A stretch of DNA of 64,000 nt, taken from assembly GCA_905202595.1 (NCBI GenBank), contig CAJKSP010000002.1, positions 1 through 64,000 on the forward strand. The letters run 5' to 3'. Source of the DNA: an uncultured Sutterella sp. (lineage in GTDB: Bacteria > Pseudomonadota > Gammaproteobacteria > Burkholderiales > Burkholderiaceae_F). A program made the translations under genes and the position numbers. Shown here piece by piece: positions 36,428-45,199 of this stretch. The notes below the pieces were generated by a model. That model was given only the letters and a program-made list of their open reading frames with translations, was not told where the DNA came from and searched no databases. Each line of letters begins with the position of its first letter. Position 1 is the stretch's first letter.

Positions 36428-37144
36428 ATGGTTCAGTTTCAGATTGAAGGCGGCGTCGATCCGCTTCTCATTGTCAGGCTGGAGAAGGGGGACGCCGTGG
36501 CGACCGAATCCAACGCCATGGTGGCCATGGACCGTTCGCTCTCGCTTCGCGGCCGCACGCGCGGAGGCTTCTTCGGGTCGCTCGCGCGCAAGCTCCTCAA
36601 TGACGAAACCTTCTTTCAGCAGTGGATTGATGCGCCGGACGGGCCCGGCGAAGCGGTGCTCGCCCCCAATCTTCCGGGCGGCATCGAGCTGCTCGAGGTC
36701 GGCGAGCGGCAGTACTGCCTCTCGGACGGCGCCTTTCTGGCGAGCACCGACGGCATCGAAATCGAAACGCAGGCGCAGGGCCTCGGCAAGGCGATCTTCG
36801 GCGGCAACGGCGGGCTCTTCATCATGAAGACCTCCGGCAGCGGAACGCTCGCCGTGTCGGGTTTCGGCCACGTGCGCGCGATGAAGGTGGCGCCGGATCG
36901 CCCCATTCTTGTCGACAACGGTCATCTCGTTGCGTGGGATGCGTCGCTCGAGCACGAGCTCTCGATCAATACGAGCCGCTCCGGACTGCTCGGCAAGCTT
37001 GTGCAGAGCCAGATTACGGGCGAAGGCGTCGTTATGAAGTTCAAGGGCGACGGGCTTGTCTACATCTGCTCGCGCAACAAGGGAACGTTCCTCAATTGGA
37101 TCTTTTCGCAGCAGCCTCAGGAGAAGGTCCCGCAAAACGGCTAG
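36428..37144 (+). CDS. AIM24/TIGR00266-family protein
   Basis: The 238-residue protein has the all-beta AIM24 fold. It begins MVQFQIEGGVDPLLIVRLEKGD, with AMVAMDRSLSLRGRTRGGF and GGNGGLFIMKTSGSGTLAVSG in the middle, and ends with the RSGLLGKLVQSQITGEGVVMKF segment. Bacterial members are of unknown function; the yeast homolog acts in mitochondrial inner-membrane organisation. GAAGGAC lies about 11 nt before the ATG. A small hairpin with T run follows (37176-37206). Confidence 0.85.
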   Translation: MVQFQIEGGVDPLLIVRLEKGDAVATESNAMVAMDRSLSLRGRTRGGFFGSLARKLLNDETFFQQWIDAPDGPGEAVLAPNLPGGIELLEVGERQYCLSDGAFLASTDGIEIETQAQGLGKAIFGGNGGLFIMKTSGSGTLAVSGFGHVRAMKVAPDRPILVDNGHLVAWDASLEHELSINTSRSGLLGKLVQSQITGEGVVMKFKGDGLVYICSRNKGTFLNWIFSQQPQEKVPQNG

Positions 37145-37160
37145 CGTATAGAAGCGATCC

Positions 37161-37168
37161 GCTAGAAT
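37161..37168 (+). promoter_or_regulatory. -10 element of psd
   Basis: GCTAGAAT lies 64 nt before the TTG start of psd. Confidence 0.5.
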
Positions 37169-37231
37169 TCAGCCGTGCCGCTCCAAAAGCGGGGCGCTCT
37201 TTTTTCTTTTGCTTTTATCCTGAGGCTTCCC

Positions 37232-37879
37232 TTGCAGAACCGCTCAACGATCTATCCCATCATTGCCCGCGAAGGCTGGCCCATCATCGGCGCCGGCGTC
37301 GTCGTGACGCTTGCCTTCTGGATCCTCGACTGGGAGCTGCTGGCGTTCCTCGCGCTTGTCTTTACGGCGTTCAGCCTCAATTTCTTCCGCGATCCCGTGC
37401 GTCCTGAGCCGCAGGATCCCCGCGACGTCGTGAGTCCTGTGGACGGCCGAGTCTGCAAGGTGCAGAAAGCGGTGAATCCGGAGACGGGCGAAGAGGCGAT
37501 TCAGATTTCAATCTTCATGAACGTCTTCGACGTGCACAGCCAGAAGGCGCCGGTGGCGGGCGTCATTGAAAAAATCACCTACACGCCAGGACTTTTCCTG
37601 TCGGCCGATCTTGACAAGGCGTCGACCGACAACGAGCGCAATGCCGTGACGGTGCGCATGGCCGACGGCCGCCGGGTGACTTTCATTCAGGTGGCGGGCC
37701 TCGTGGCTCGTCGCATTCTCTGCCATGCAGCCGTGGGCGAGACGCTTCGGCGCGGCGAGCGCTACGGCTTCATCCGCTTCGGCAGCCGCGTCGATGTGTA
37801 TCTGCCGCCCGAGGCTGAGGTGAAGTGCGTGATCGGCGAGAAGGTAGCCGGCGTGCTCTCCACCATTGCAAGGCTTTAA
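37232..37879 (+). CDS. psd: Phosphatidylserine decarboxylase proenzyme
   Basis: The 215-residue short-type Psd turns phosphatidylserine into phosphatidylethanolamine. It has an N-terminal membrane segment (IIGAGVVVTLAFWILDW), catalytic SPVDGRV and FMNVFDVHSQKAPVAG segments, and a C-terminal self-cleavage site in IRFGSRVDVYLP. There Ser becomes the pyruvoyl group and the chain splits into beta and alpha subunits. The open frame extends to an ATG at 37175, but that part lies in a hairpin. The TTG at 37232 with TGAGG upstream starts at the homologous position (before IYPIIAREGWP). The partner pssA lies 1.5 kb downstream on the other strand. Confidence 0.88.
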   Translation: MQNRSTIYPIIAREGWPIIGAGVVVTLAFWILDWELLAFLALVFTAFSLNFFRDPVRPEPQDPRDVVSPVDGRVCKVQKAVNPETGEEAIQISIFMNVFDVHSQKAPVAGVIEKITYTPGLFLSADLDKASTDNERNAVTVRMADGRRVTFIQVAGLVARRILCHAAVGETLRRGERYGFIRFGSRVDVYLPPEAEVKCVIGEKVAGVLSTIARL

Positions 37880-37984
37880 TCCGCTGAGCGCGCTGCGCCC
37901 GCTGTGAGCTTCTCGGGCCGTCCGGCTTCAGGCTGGAGGGCCCATTTTCATAGGCGCGGCGGCGTAGCCGTCAGCCGCAGGGAC

Positions 37985-39208
37985 TCAAGGCGTCTTTTTC
38001 CCTCGAGGCCGGCAGACGACGCGACGGTTTTCGATTTCAATCGAATCCTCAGGGATCCAAGGAAAGCGCTGCGCAGGCAGCGCGGCTTCGCCGCCATGGC
38101 CGTCTTGGCTGCCGCGAGGCTCGGCAGCGCCTTCCGGCGCAGCAGAGGCTGCAGCCTCAGCGCCATTGGCCGGCGCCGAAGCGACAACGGCTTTTTCCGA
38201 CTTGAGGATCGATTGCCGGCGCATGGCGAGCCAGCCGTCGAGCAGGAGCGAGTCCTCGAGCGTCGCAGCGATTGTCCAGCGCGAGGGCTTGCCGTTTGAG
38301 CCGAGCGCCGCAGGCTCGATCTGCTGCGTGCTGTTGAAGGGGGTTTCGCGAAGATTCTGAACGAGCGCCGGATCGTCGGTCAGCAGCGTCAGGCGCACCG
38401 TGCGGCCCTGCGCATAGTTGAAGGGTGCGCGCGCCGTGTAGTCCTCGAGGTCGAAGTCCGCGGGCCGCTCGAAGTCGAAGGCGGTGACCCGCGCCGACTC
38501 AATGCGGTGAAGCGCCAGGTGGCGGCAGTCGCTGAAGCCTTCAAAGCGGCAGACGAGGTAAGTGCGCACATCCTGCTGCACGAGGCCGAGCGGCATGACG
38601 CGCGCCTCCGTGATCTTGCCGCGGGCGCTGCGGTAGCGAACGGCGAGGAACCGGTCAAGGAAAAGCGCTTCGGTGACGTTCTCGAAGACGTTCTGACGGA
38701 TGACGGGCGGCATGAAGGGCATGCCGGGGCTCACGACCTTCACCTTTCTCAGCCACGAGCAGGCCTTGCTGCGGGAGCCGGCCTTCTCGTCAAGCTGCAC
38801 CTGCTGCTTGGCATCGCGAAAGAGGGGCTTGAGGCTTTGAAGAATGCCCGCCGGCAGCTGAAAGCGCAGGTGCTCTTCGGCAAGCCGCAGCAGCAGCGTT
38901 TCCTGGGGCGTCAGCGCCGGCAGGTGAAGGCCCTTGGAGGCTGTGCTCCACTGCACGCGGTAAGGCCTGGCGCTGGCGTCGACGGTGACGGGAAAGACGT
39001 CAGCGTGCTCGCGGATGGTCTTGAGATAGCGCTGCAGCGTCCGGCGGTGCATGGCAATGCCTTCGCCGGCAAGCGCCGCTTCAATTTCCCGCACGGTTGT
39101 CCATCGGCGCTGCGGAATGAGCTGCAGGATGCGCAGCAGCGTCACGGCATTTTCAAAAAGTCCGGCGCCGCTTTCGTCGACGGCCGGCCGGTCATTGCGC
39201 TTCGGCAT
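37985..39208 (-). CDS. WYL-domain transcriptional regulator
   Basis: The 407-residue protein has an N-terminal winged helix (about 20-85; RRWTTVREIEAALAG and MHRRTLQRYLKTIREH), a central region, and a WYL ligand-sensing domain (about 190-290; FLAVRYRSARGKITEARVMPLGLVQQDVRTYLVCR, quoted in part by key residues). The C-terminus is Ala/Glu-rich (about 350-385). The ATG at 39208 is chosen because AAGGAG lies about 10 nt upstream; a longer frame to 39265 lacks this. It sits between psd and pssA, so it could regulate phospholipid genes, but nothing in the sequence proves that. Confidence 0.8.
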   Translation of the reverse strand: MPKRNDRPAVDESGAGLFENAVTLLRILQLIPQRRWTTVREIEAALAGEGIAMHRRTLQRYLKTIREHADVFPVTVDASARPYRVQWSTASKGLHLPALTPQETLLLRLAEEHLRFQLPAGILQSLKPLFRDAKQQVQLDEKAGSRSKACSWLRKVKVVSPGMPFMPPVIRQNVFENVTEALFLDRFLAVRYRSARGKITEARVMPLGLVQQDVRTYLVCRFEGFSDCRHLALHRIESARVTAFDFERPADFDLEDYTARAPFNYAQGRTVRLTLLTDDPALVQNLRETPFNSTQQIEPAALGSNGKPSRWTIAATLEDSLLLDGWLAMRRQSILKSEKAVVASAPANGAEAAASAAPEGAAEPRGSQDGHGGEAALPAQRFPWIPEDSIEIENRRVVCRPRGKKTP

Positions 39209-39367
39209 GATGAAGGGACTCCTTGATGCGCTCGGCGGGGCAAGGCGCGGCGCCGTGCAGGACAAACAGCGCGCAAAGCAAAGCCTCGGCGGCTACACGG
39301 CGCCGAGGCTTTGAATTCCAGCGAAGGCGGCGGCATGCAGGCGCAGCCGCGCTCTGCAGCGGCCGCG

Positions 39368-40231
39368 CTAGTGCTGAGCGGCGTTCGCTTCGGCAGCTTC
39401 GGCTTCCTCAAGCGCCTTCTGCTGCGCCGCAAGGTCGGCCTGAATCGGATTCGGGCGGCCGCGCCACCAGCACCAGAACTCGTAGACGTAGCCCGAGAGC
39501 GCATAGATGCAGAAGAGAACGAAGATCGAGAGCGACGGATTGCTCGAAATGACGATGAAGGCGAGCGCCGCGACGACGATGACCCAGAAGGGAATGGTGC
39601 GCACGACGGCGTAGCTCTTGCCGGAGAAGAACGGCGCGTTGCTCACCATGGTGAGGCCGGCGTAGAGCGTCACGACGAAGGCAATGTCGCTGCGATAGAC
39701 CGCAAGCCAGTCCGGGAGCTTGTTTTCGACGGCAAGCCAAACGAAGCCGCAGACGAGCGCGGCGGCGGCCGGGCTCGGCAGGCCTTGGAAGTAGTTCTTG
39801 CTCACGACGCCGACATTGCAGTTGAAGCGCGCAAGGCGCAGGATCGCGCAGAAGGCGTAGATGAAGGCGACAGCCCAGCCGAGCTTGCCGAGCTCGACGA
39901 GCGAGTATTCGTAGACGATGAGTGCAGGAGCGACGCCGAAGCTCACGGCGTCGGCGAGGCTGTCCATCTGCACGCCGAATTCCGACTGCGTGTGGGTGAG
40001 GCGCGCCACGCGTCCGTCCATGCCGTCAAAGAGCATGGAGAAGAAGACCGCGATGGCTGCGGCGGAAAAGGAGCCGTTCATCGCCTGAATGATGCCGTAG
40101 AAGGCGGCAAAGAATGCGGCTGCCGTAAAGGCGTTCGGCAAAACGTAGATGCTTTTTGAGCGGACGGCCTGAAGCCGGCGCTGGCCGATGCTCGCGAGGC
40201 TTTCGCGGCGGGGAGCGTTGCTGTTAGTCAT
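39368..40231 (-). CDS. pssA: CDP-diacylglycerol-serine O-phosphatidyltransferase
   Basis: The 287-residue membrane enzyme makes phosphatidylserine from CDP-diacylglycerol and serine. It carries the CDP-alcohol phosphotransferase signature DGMDGRVARLTHTQSEFGVQMDSLAD (residues about 70-95; the D..DG.AAR..G...D...D pattern, with the final Asp catalytic) and about eight membrane segments. It supplies the substrate for Psd. A GCTAAAAT -10 lies about 55 nt upstream. Confidence 0.92.
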   Translation of the reverse strand: MTNSNAPRRESLASIGQRRLQAVRSKSIYVLPNAFTAAAFFAAFYGIIQAMNGSFSAAAIAVFFSMLFDGMDGRVARLTHTQSEFGVQMDSLADAVSFGVAPALIVYEYSLVELGKLGWAVAFIYAFCAILRLARFNCNVGVVSKNYFQGLPSPAAAALVCGFVWLAVENKLPDWLAVYRSDIAFVVTLYAGLTMVSNAPFFSGKSYAVVRTIPFWVIVVAALAFIVISSNPSLSIFVLFCIYALSGYVYEFWCWWRGRPNPIQADLAAQQKALEEAEAAEANAAQH

Positions 40232-40281
40232 ATTTTTTGCTTAGGGGCGCAGGTGGTTTTCCGCGGCGCGGACCAGCGTGC

Positions 40282-40289
40282 ATTTTAGC
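40282..40289 (-). promoter_or_regulatory. -10 element of pssA
   Basis: On the minus strand GCTAAAAT lies about 50 nt before the pssA ATG. Confidence 0.5.
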
Positions 40290-40412
40290 GGCGTCGCCGC
40301 TCAGGTTGAACCGCGAGAATTTTCTTAGCGCGATTGCGATTGCATCAGAAGTTTGCCGGCGGCCGGCCCGCCCCTTGCCGCTGCGGCGCGCCGAGGCGCC
40401 GGAAGGGCGCGT

Positions 40413-40420
40413 CGTACAAT
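40413..40420 (+). promoter_or_regulatory. -10 element of FAH-fold gene
   Basis: CGTACAAT lies about 97 nt upstream of the ATG at 40518. Confidence 0.45.
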
Positions 40421-40517
40421 GCCGGAGTTTTGCAAATTCATTCATTCAGCGTCTGCCGCTTAGGCGTCAGATGCTGCAGCGATCGGTCCGGCACCCTCCC
40501 GGGCCATTGGAGCCGTC

Positions 40518-41177
40518 ATGTCATTTCTCTTTGCGCCAGCACAGCTGCCGGTGATTCCGGTTCAGGACGAGCGCTACCTCTTTTTCCCGGTCCGCCGGCT
40601 TTGGTGCACGAAAGGCGCCTGCGGCGAAGGCGCCAGCGCCGACCCGAAGTCGCTCTCGTTCTTTCTGCGTCCGACGGATGCGCTGCAGCCGGTGACGGAT
40701 GCGGCGGCGGCGATTCTGCCGGCCGGAGAATCCGGCATGGGGCTTTCGGCGGGCGTGGAAGTGGCGGCATGCCTCTCGGAGGGCGGGCGCTGCTGGTCGC
40801 GCGAAGAGGCTGAGGCGGCTGTCTGGGGCTGGTGCACGGCAGTGACCTTCACGCGCTTGGGCGCGCCGCTCTCTGAAGCCGCGCTGGCCGGTCCCGTGCC
40901 GGTTTCGCATCTGAGGCCCGCTTATCGCACGCCGCTGCCGGGCTCGTGCGACATGTTCCTCTATCTCAACAATGCCAAGCGCCAGGCAGGCAACACGGCC
41001 CGCGCGGCCGTTGATCCGATAGGCGTGCTCTGCGAGCTCTCGCGCCGAGCGGAGCTCGAACCCGGCGACGTCGTGCTCTTCGGCACTCCTGAAGGCGCGG
41101 CGGCCGTTCGGGCGGGCGACGCCGTCATGGCGGGCGTGAACGGCGTGGGCACCTTTACGGTGCAGGCTGTCGCCTGA
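40518..41177 (+). CDS. FAH-fold protein, probable degenerate active site
   Basis: The 219-residue protein keeps the C-terminal half of the fumarylacetoacetate hydrolase fold (NNAKRQAGNTARAAVDPIG, ELEPGDVVLFGTPEGAAAV, AGDAVMAGVNGVGTF). The metal ligands look lost. The usual E-x-E reads GVEVAACL with only one Glu, and the Asp of the LDMTARD segment reads AVTFTRL. The catalytic Lys region is also absent. It may be a non-catalytic or altered member. It ends at a strong terminator and has its own -10 element. Confidence 0.7.
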   Translation: MSFLFAPAQLPVIPVQDERYLFFPVRRLWCTKGACGEGASADPKSLSFFLRPTDALQPVTDAAAAILPAGESGMGLSAGVEVAACLSEGGRCWSREEAEAAVWGWCTAVTFTRLGAPLSEAALAGPVPVSHLRPAYRTPLPGSCDMFLYLNNAKRQAGNTARAAVDPIGVLCELSRRAELEPGDVVLFGTPEGAAAVRAGDAVMAGVNGVGTFTVQAVA

Positions 41178-41195
41178 AGCGCTCCCGGCGAAAAG

Positions 41196-41236
41196 AAAGC
41201 CGCCGTTCCGGCGCTCGGGCCGGACGGCGGCTTTGC
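41196..41236 (+). terminator. Terminator after FAH-fold gene
   Basis: The stem AAAGCCGCCGT/ACGGCGGCTTT has an inner CCGG helix and ends in TTTGCTTTG. It may also serve the converging transporter gene. Confidence 0.75.
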
Positions 41237-41259
41237 TTTGGCTGTCTATTGCGCGCGGC

Positions 41260-42297
41260 TCAGCGGCCTGCTTCGCCGCTCTGCGCGAAGGACTTCTGAG
41301 GCGCGCCTGCGCCGAGAAGATGCGCTTCTTGGCGGCTCTCCGACCGGGCGCCGTCAAGCGGCATGCGGAAGGCACGAAGCGACCCGAGCACGCCCGCAAG
41401 GAGAATGACGAAGCCTGCCGCCATCGTGGGCGTCGGCAGCTCGCCGCGGTAGATGAGCGCATAAATCACGGCGAAGATCGATTCAAAGACGATGAGCTGG
41501 CCGCCGAGCGCAGAGGGCAGGCGCTGGCTCATTTGGTTCCAGCAGATCATCGCCGCCCACGAGCAGAGAAGCCCCACCATGAAAGCGACGCCGAGGAATC
41601 GTGCAGGCGCGTCGCCGAAAAGGCCCGCTTCCGTATGCATGAAGCCGACCGGCCAGGCCAGCAGCGCGAAGAGCGCCGCGGCGGCGGGCAGAATCGTCAC
41701 GCCCTGCAGCGCCGTCCAGGCGCTTGCCGAATGCTTGGGGTGCTTGAGCAGCCACTCAGCGTTGAAGATCGAAAACCAGGTCCAGGCAGCGACGGCCGAG
41801 AGGCCGAAGCCTGCGCCGATCCAGAAGTTCGATCCGCCTGCGGCGCTCGAACGGCTGATGAGCTCGAACTCGGACCAGTTGGCAATGACCAGGCCGGCGA
41901 CGATGACGGCCAGGGGCGGCAGCACGCGCCGCCAGGGCGCCGCTCGGCCTTCCTTCTGGTAGCGGATGTTGGAGGCGACGGCGACGAGCACCGGGATCAC
42001 GGCCATGAGCATGCCGGCAAGCGGTGCGCCCGCCAGACGGATGCAGATGGTGAGCAGGCAGTAGAAGACGACGTTGCCGAAGAAGGCCAGCCGGAAGGCC
42101 TCAAAGACATGCGCTCGGGTGAATTTCGAGAGCTCTCGGCGCAGCGGCCAGAGAAATGGGAGAGACACGAGGCCGAAGGCCACGAAGCGGCCGAGGGCCA
42201 CCAATACAGGGTTGTAGGAAGGGACGAGCAGGGGCGCAATGTAGATGAGGCCCCAGAGCGCGCCTGCGGCAATGCCGAGGAGAACGCCGGTAAGCAT
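41260..42297 (-). CDS. DMT-superfamily (EamA) transporter
   Basis: The 345-residue protein has ten hydrophobic segments and two EamA repeats (LTGVLLGIAAGALWGLIYIA at the start; a second repeat near GAGFGLSAVAAWTWFSIFNA). Members export small metabolites or amino acids. The substrate cannot be told. The C-terminal 30 residues are charged and cytosolic. Confidence 0.83.
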   Translation of the reverse strand: MLTGVLLGIAAGALWGLIYIAPLLVPSYNPVLVALGRFVAFGLVSLPFLWPLRRELSKFTRAHVFEAFRLAFFGNVVFYCLLTICIRLAGAPLAGMLMAVIPVLVAVASNIRYQKEGRAAPWRRVLPPLAVIVAGLVIANWSEFELISRSSAAGGSNFWIGAGFGLSAVAAWTWFSIFNAEWLLKHPKHSASAWTALQGVTILPAAAALFALLAWPVGFMHTEAGLFGDAPARFLGVAFMVGLLCSWAAMICWNQMSQRLPSALGGQLIVFESIFAVIYALIYRGELPTPTMAAGFVILLAGVLGSLRAFRMPLDGARSESRQEAHLLGAGAPQKSFAQSGEAGR

Positions 42298-42729
42298 GGC
42301 GGGAGAATCTTCTTTCCAGTGCGGCTCCGCCTTTCACCCGGAGCCAGACTTCAGAGGCGCAGCCCGAAAGAAGGAGCGTGAGCGGCGCCGTCTTGCCGGA
42401 TGTTCTCTTCGCGCTCCGAGGTGAAGCGCTGGTCTTGAAGAGTCCAGGCCGGCCGGGCGCGCTGCATTGAGGCGCGCTCGGCCCGCAGCCAGACGAAGGC
42501 GCTGCAATGCGGACGCCCAAAGAAGGGAGGCGGCGTCCCGGCGCGGCCGGCTCCTCCGGCGCACCCATTGCAGCGCTTCAGCTGCAGGCAAGATGATCTT
42601 AACAGCGAGGTATTTCTACGCATAGCCCCCTTGCGGGTTTTCGAGAGGGTCCGGCTGCGTATGACGGGCTGGAGGCGGCGTTCCGGCGTCTCTTCTGCAG
42701 AAAGGCAGAAGAGACGTAAGCAATAACAC
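42298..42729. other. Intergenic region without a convincing gene
   Basis: About 430 bp between the DMT gene and mltB, both minus. Open frames here are short and lack ribosome sites. I see no clear RNA gene or terminator with a good T run. Confidence 0.4.
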
Positions 42730-43929
42730 TTACTTCTTCGTCTCGGAGGTCTGGCTTGCGCCGGCAACGGCGCTTTGGGCGCCGCCGGCCTTTTCCTCTC
42801 TCGCGTCTTCTGCCTTCATGCGCGCCTCGAGTTCATAGGCGAGGAGCGTGACGGCCGAGGCATAGAAGTAGCTGCGGTTGTAGCGCAGGATTGCCGCAAA
42901 GGAATCCGTGCCGATGAAGTAGTCGGTGCCGCGCGTGTTGTCGCGCTGTATCCAGGGCAGGTCAACGAGCATGGCGGGATCGCTTGCCTTGAGGGGAAGC
43001 TTTCCGATCGGCTTCACGCCGGCTTCGAGCAGGGCGCCCACCGTCGTGTGGGTCTTGATGCCGCCCGAGCGGGTCTTTCTGAAGATGTCGTCTGACGCTT
43101 CGACTGGGTAGAGGGGCCGTTCGCCGCGCGCCCAGCCGTGCACCTTGAGGAAGTTCGCCACCGATGCGATGCCGTCCGGCTCGCTCTTCACGATGTCGAT
43201 TTTGCCGTCGCCGTCGCCGTCCCGGCCGTAGGCGTTGAGGCTCGCCGGCATGAACTGTCCCAGGCCGAGCGCGCCGGCAAAGGAGCCCGTCACCGAGACG
43301 GGCTTCACCTGCTGCCGCCAGCAGAAGTCGAGGAAGCTCTCGAGTTCGCTGCGGTAGTACTTGGCGCGGCGCGTGTAGTCGAAGGAGAGCGTCATGAGGG
43401 CGTCGAGCACGCGGAAGCGTCCCATGTTGCGGCCGTAGATCGACTCGATGCCGATGATGGCCGTCACGGCCCAGAGGCTGACGCCCGTTTCCTGCTCGAT
43501 GCGTTCAAGAACGCTCCGGTTGCGCTCGATGAAGTCGATGCCGTGCTCGATGCGGTCGGCGTTGACGAGATTGCGCCGATAGAGAAGGAAGTTCTTGTCG
43601 GGCGTCGTCTTTTTGTTCGCCTTGGGTTTGGGCGTCGTGTACTTTTCGGAGAGGGGCGAGTAGCGTGCGACAGCCACTTCATCCTTGAGCCAGTCAAGCG
43701 GGATTTTCTTGTCCTGAGCCACGGCTTCAAGAAATTCGATCACCTCAGGGCGGGAGAGGTAGTCGGACGCCGTCTGGTTCTTCAGTGCAGCCTGAGGCGC
43801 CTCGGCTGCGGCGCCTGCGGGCTGCTTGGCCGCGCTTTCCGCGGCCGCAGAGGCGGCTTCGGGAAGGAATAGGCTGAGCGAGCAGGCAAAGGCAAGAGCG
43901 CAAAGACGGCGGGAGAGGCGTTCGTTCAT
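42730..43929 (-). CDS. mltB: Lytic murein transglycosylase B
   Basis: The 399-residue protein has a signal peptide (about 1-28) and a family 103 lysozyme-like domain. The catalytic Glu is in AIIGIESIYGRNMG (about 165), with SVTGSFAGALGLGQFMPASL and a Ca2+-binding-like DGDGDGKIDI loop near 230-245. It cleaves peptidoglycan to 1,6-anhydro-muropeptides. There is no obvious lipobox, so it is probably a soluble periplasmic form. The tail (about 370-399) is Ala/Glu-rich. Its own GCTAGAAT -10 lies upstream. Confidence 0.92.
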   Translation of the reverse strand: MNERLSRRLCALAFACSLSLFLPEAASAAAESAAKQPAGAAAEAPQAALKNQTASDYLSRPEVIEFLEAVAQDKKIPLDWLKDEVAVARYSPLSEKYTTPKPKANKKTTPDKNFLLYRRNLVNADRIEHGIDFIERNRSVLERIEQETGVSLWAVTAIIGIESIYGRNMGRFRVLDALMTLSFDYTRRAKYYRSELESFLDFCWRQQVKPVSVTGSFAGALGLGQFMPASLNAYGRDGDGDGKIDIVKSEPDGIASVANFLKVHGWARGERPLYPVEASDDIFRKTRSGGIKTHTTVGALLEAGVKPIGKLPLKASDPAMLVDLPWIQRDNTRGTDYFIGTDSFAAILRYNRSYFYASAVTLLAYELEARMKAEDAREEKAGGAQSAVAGASQTSETKK

Positions 43930-44011
43930 TACAAAAAGTTCCGAAAAGCGCGCAGCCGGACCGATGAGCGCGAGGGCTCAGCGCCGGACCGCGTCAGAAT
44001 TCTTGTGCTCG

Positions 44012-44019
44012 ATTCTAGC
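44012..44019 (-). promoter_or_regulatory. -10 element of mltB
   Basis: On the minus strand GCTAGAAT lies about 85 nt before the mltB ATG. Confidence 0.5.
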
Positions 44020-44080
44020 GGGAGCCGGCAGGCCGCTTTGCTGCATGAAGCCGGGAAAATCCTTCCAACGCCGTCGAGGC

Positions 44081-44088
44081 GCTACAGT
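44081..44088 (+). promoter_or_regulatory. -10 element of the HDAC-like gene
   Basis: GCTACAGT lies about 86 nt upstream of the ATG at 44174. Confidence 0.4.
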
Positions 44089-44173
44089 ATTCTTCTGAAC
44101 TCCCGGCGCACTGAGCTTTCTTGGAATCGCGCTCGGGTCTCTTCCTGTTTCAGCGTCCCCGCTTCAAGAGCCT

Positions 44174-45199
44174 ATGACCGAGGACATGCCGCTTCTTCAA
44201 TTCGCTGCTGCTGCCGCACAAGGCGCTGCGCAGGCGCAGCTGCGCCTGCCGACAGGCTATTTCACGCATCCGTTCGTCGAACGGCCGAGCCCTCAGTCCG
44301 AGTCGCCCGATCAGCCTCCCCGCATTGAAGCGCTTGAAGAGCGCCTCATTGCTTCGGGGATCGACGCGCATCTGAGGCGCGTGGAGTGCGGACTGGCGCA
44401 GAGGCGCGACGTCTGCCTTGCGCATGATGCCGACTACATCGACCGGCTGGAGCGCGCAAGCGCAGGCGACGCAGAGGCGATGGCGAGCTTTGACGCTCCT
44501 GATGCGCCGGTGGGCCCCGACACCTTTGCCTGCGCGATGGCCAGTGCAGGCGCTGTCGTCGCTGCGGTCGACGAAGTCTTCGCCCGCCGCATTCGAAACG
44601 CCTTCTGCGCCGTGCGTCCGCCCGGACACCACGCAGGGCGCCGCCGCGCCGCGGGGTTCTGCTACATCAACAACATCGCCGTCGGCGCGCTGCATGCGAT
44701 CGAGCGCTGGGCGCTGGACCGCGTTGCGATCCTCGACTTCGACGCGCATCACGGCGACGGCACGGAGGAGATCGTGGCGGGCAATCCGCACATTCGCTTC
44801 TTTTCTCTTTTTCAGTGGCCGCTCTATCCGAATCGGCGCCTCGAGCCGCAGCCGGAAAACGTCGTGGCGACGCCGCTCGCAGCGGGGGCAGACGGTGCGG
44901 CGCTTCGGCGCATCGTTGATGAAGTGTGGCTGCCGGCGCTCAGCGCCTGGCAGCCGCAGGCCATTCTCCTCTCTGCGGGCTTCGACGCGCATGTCGAGGA
45001 GCGCATGGCGCAGCTCAAAGCCAGCGAAGTCGACTTTGCCTACATCACGCGCCGTCTGGTGGAAGCGGGCGGCTCGCTCTGCGGCGGCCGACTCGTGAGC
45101 GTGCTTGAAGGCGGCTATGCGGTGAGAAGCCTCTCTAGGAGCGTGCTCACGCATCTGCAGATGCTCTGCCGTCCGACGGCAGAGGAGGTGCAGTCATGA
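44174..45199 (+). CDS. Histone-deacetylase-family amidohydrolase
   Basis: The 341-residue zinc enzyme of the class II HDAC/acetylpolyamine amidohydrolase family has RPPGHHAGRRRAAGFCYINN (charge-relay His pair), DFDAHHGDGTEE (Asp and His zinc ligands) and SAGFDAH (second Asp ligand). LEGGY carries the catalytic Tyr near the C-terminus. It removes acyl groups from polyamines, proteins or small amides. Its stop overlaps the start of the next gene by 4 nt (ATGA), so deacetylase and transporter are translationally coupled. The two may handle one substrate. Confidence 0.9.
   Translation: MTEDMPLLQFAAAAAQGAAQAQLRLPTGYFTHPFVERPSPQSESPDQPPRIEALEERLIASGIDAHLRRVECGLAQRRDVCLAHDADYIDRLERASAGDAEAMASFDAPDAPVGPDTFACAMASAGAVVAAVDEVFARRIRNAFCAVRPPGHHAGRRRAAGFCYINNIAVGALHAIERWALDRVAILDFDAHHGDGTEEIVAGNPHIRFFSLFQWPLYPNRRLEPQPENVVATPLAAGADGAALRRIVDEVWLPALSAWQPQAILLSAGFDAHVEERMAQLKASEVDFAYITRRLVEAGGSLCGGRLVSVLEGGYAVRSLSRSVLTHLQMLCRPTAEEVQS

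Noticed and set aside
37175..37231. N-terminal extension of psd from an upstream ATG
   Set aside because: Lies in a hairpin with T run and is absent from known homologs; TTG at 37232 fits better.
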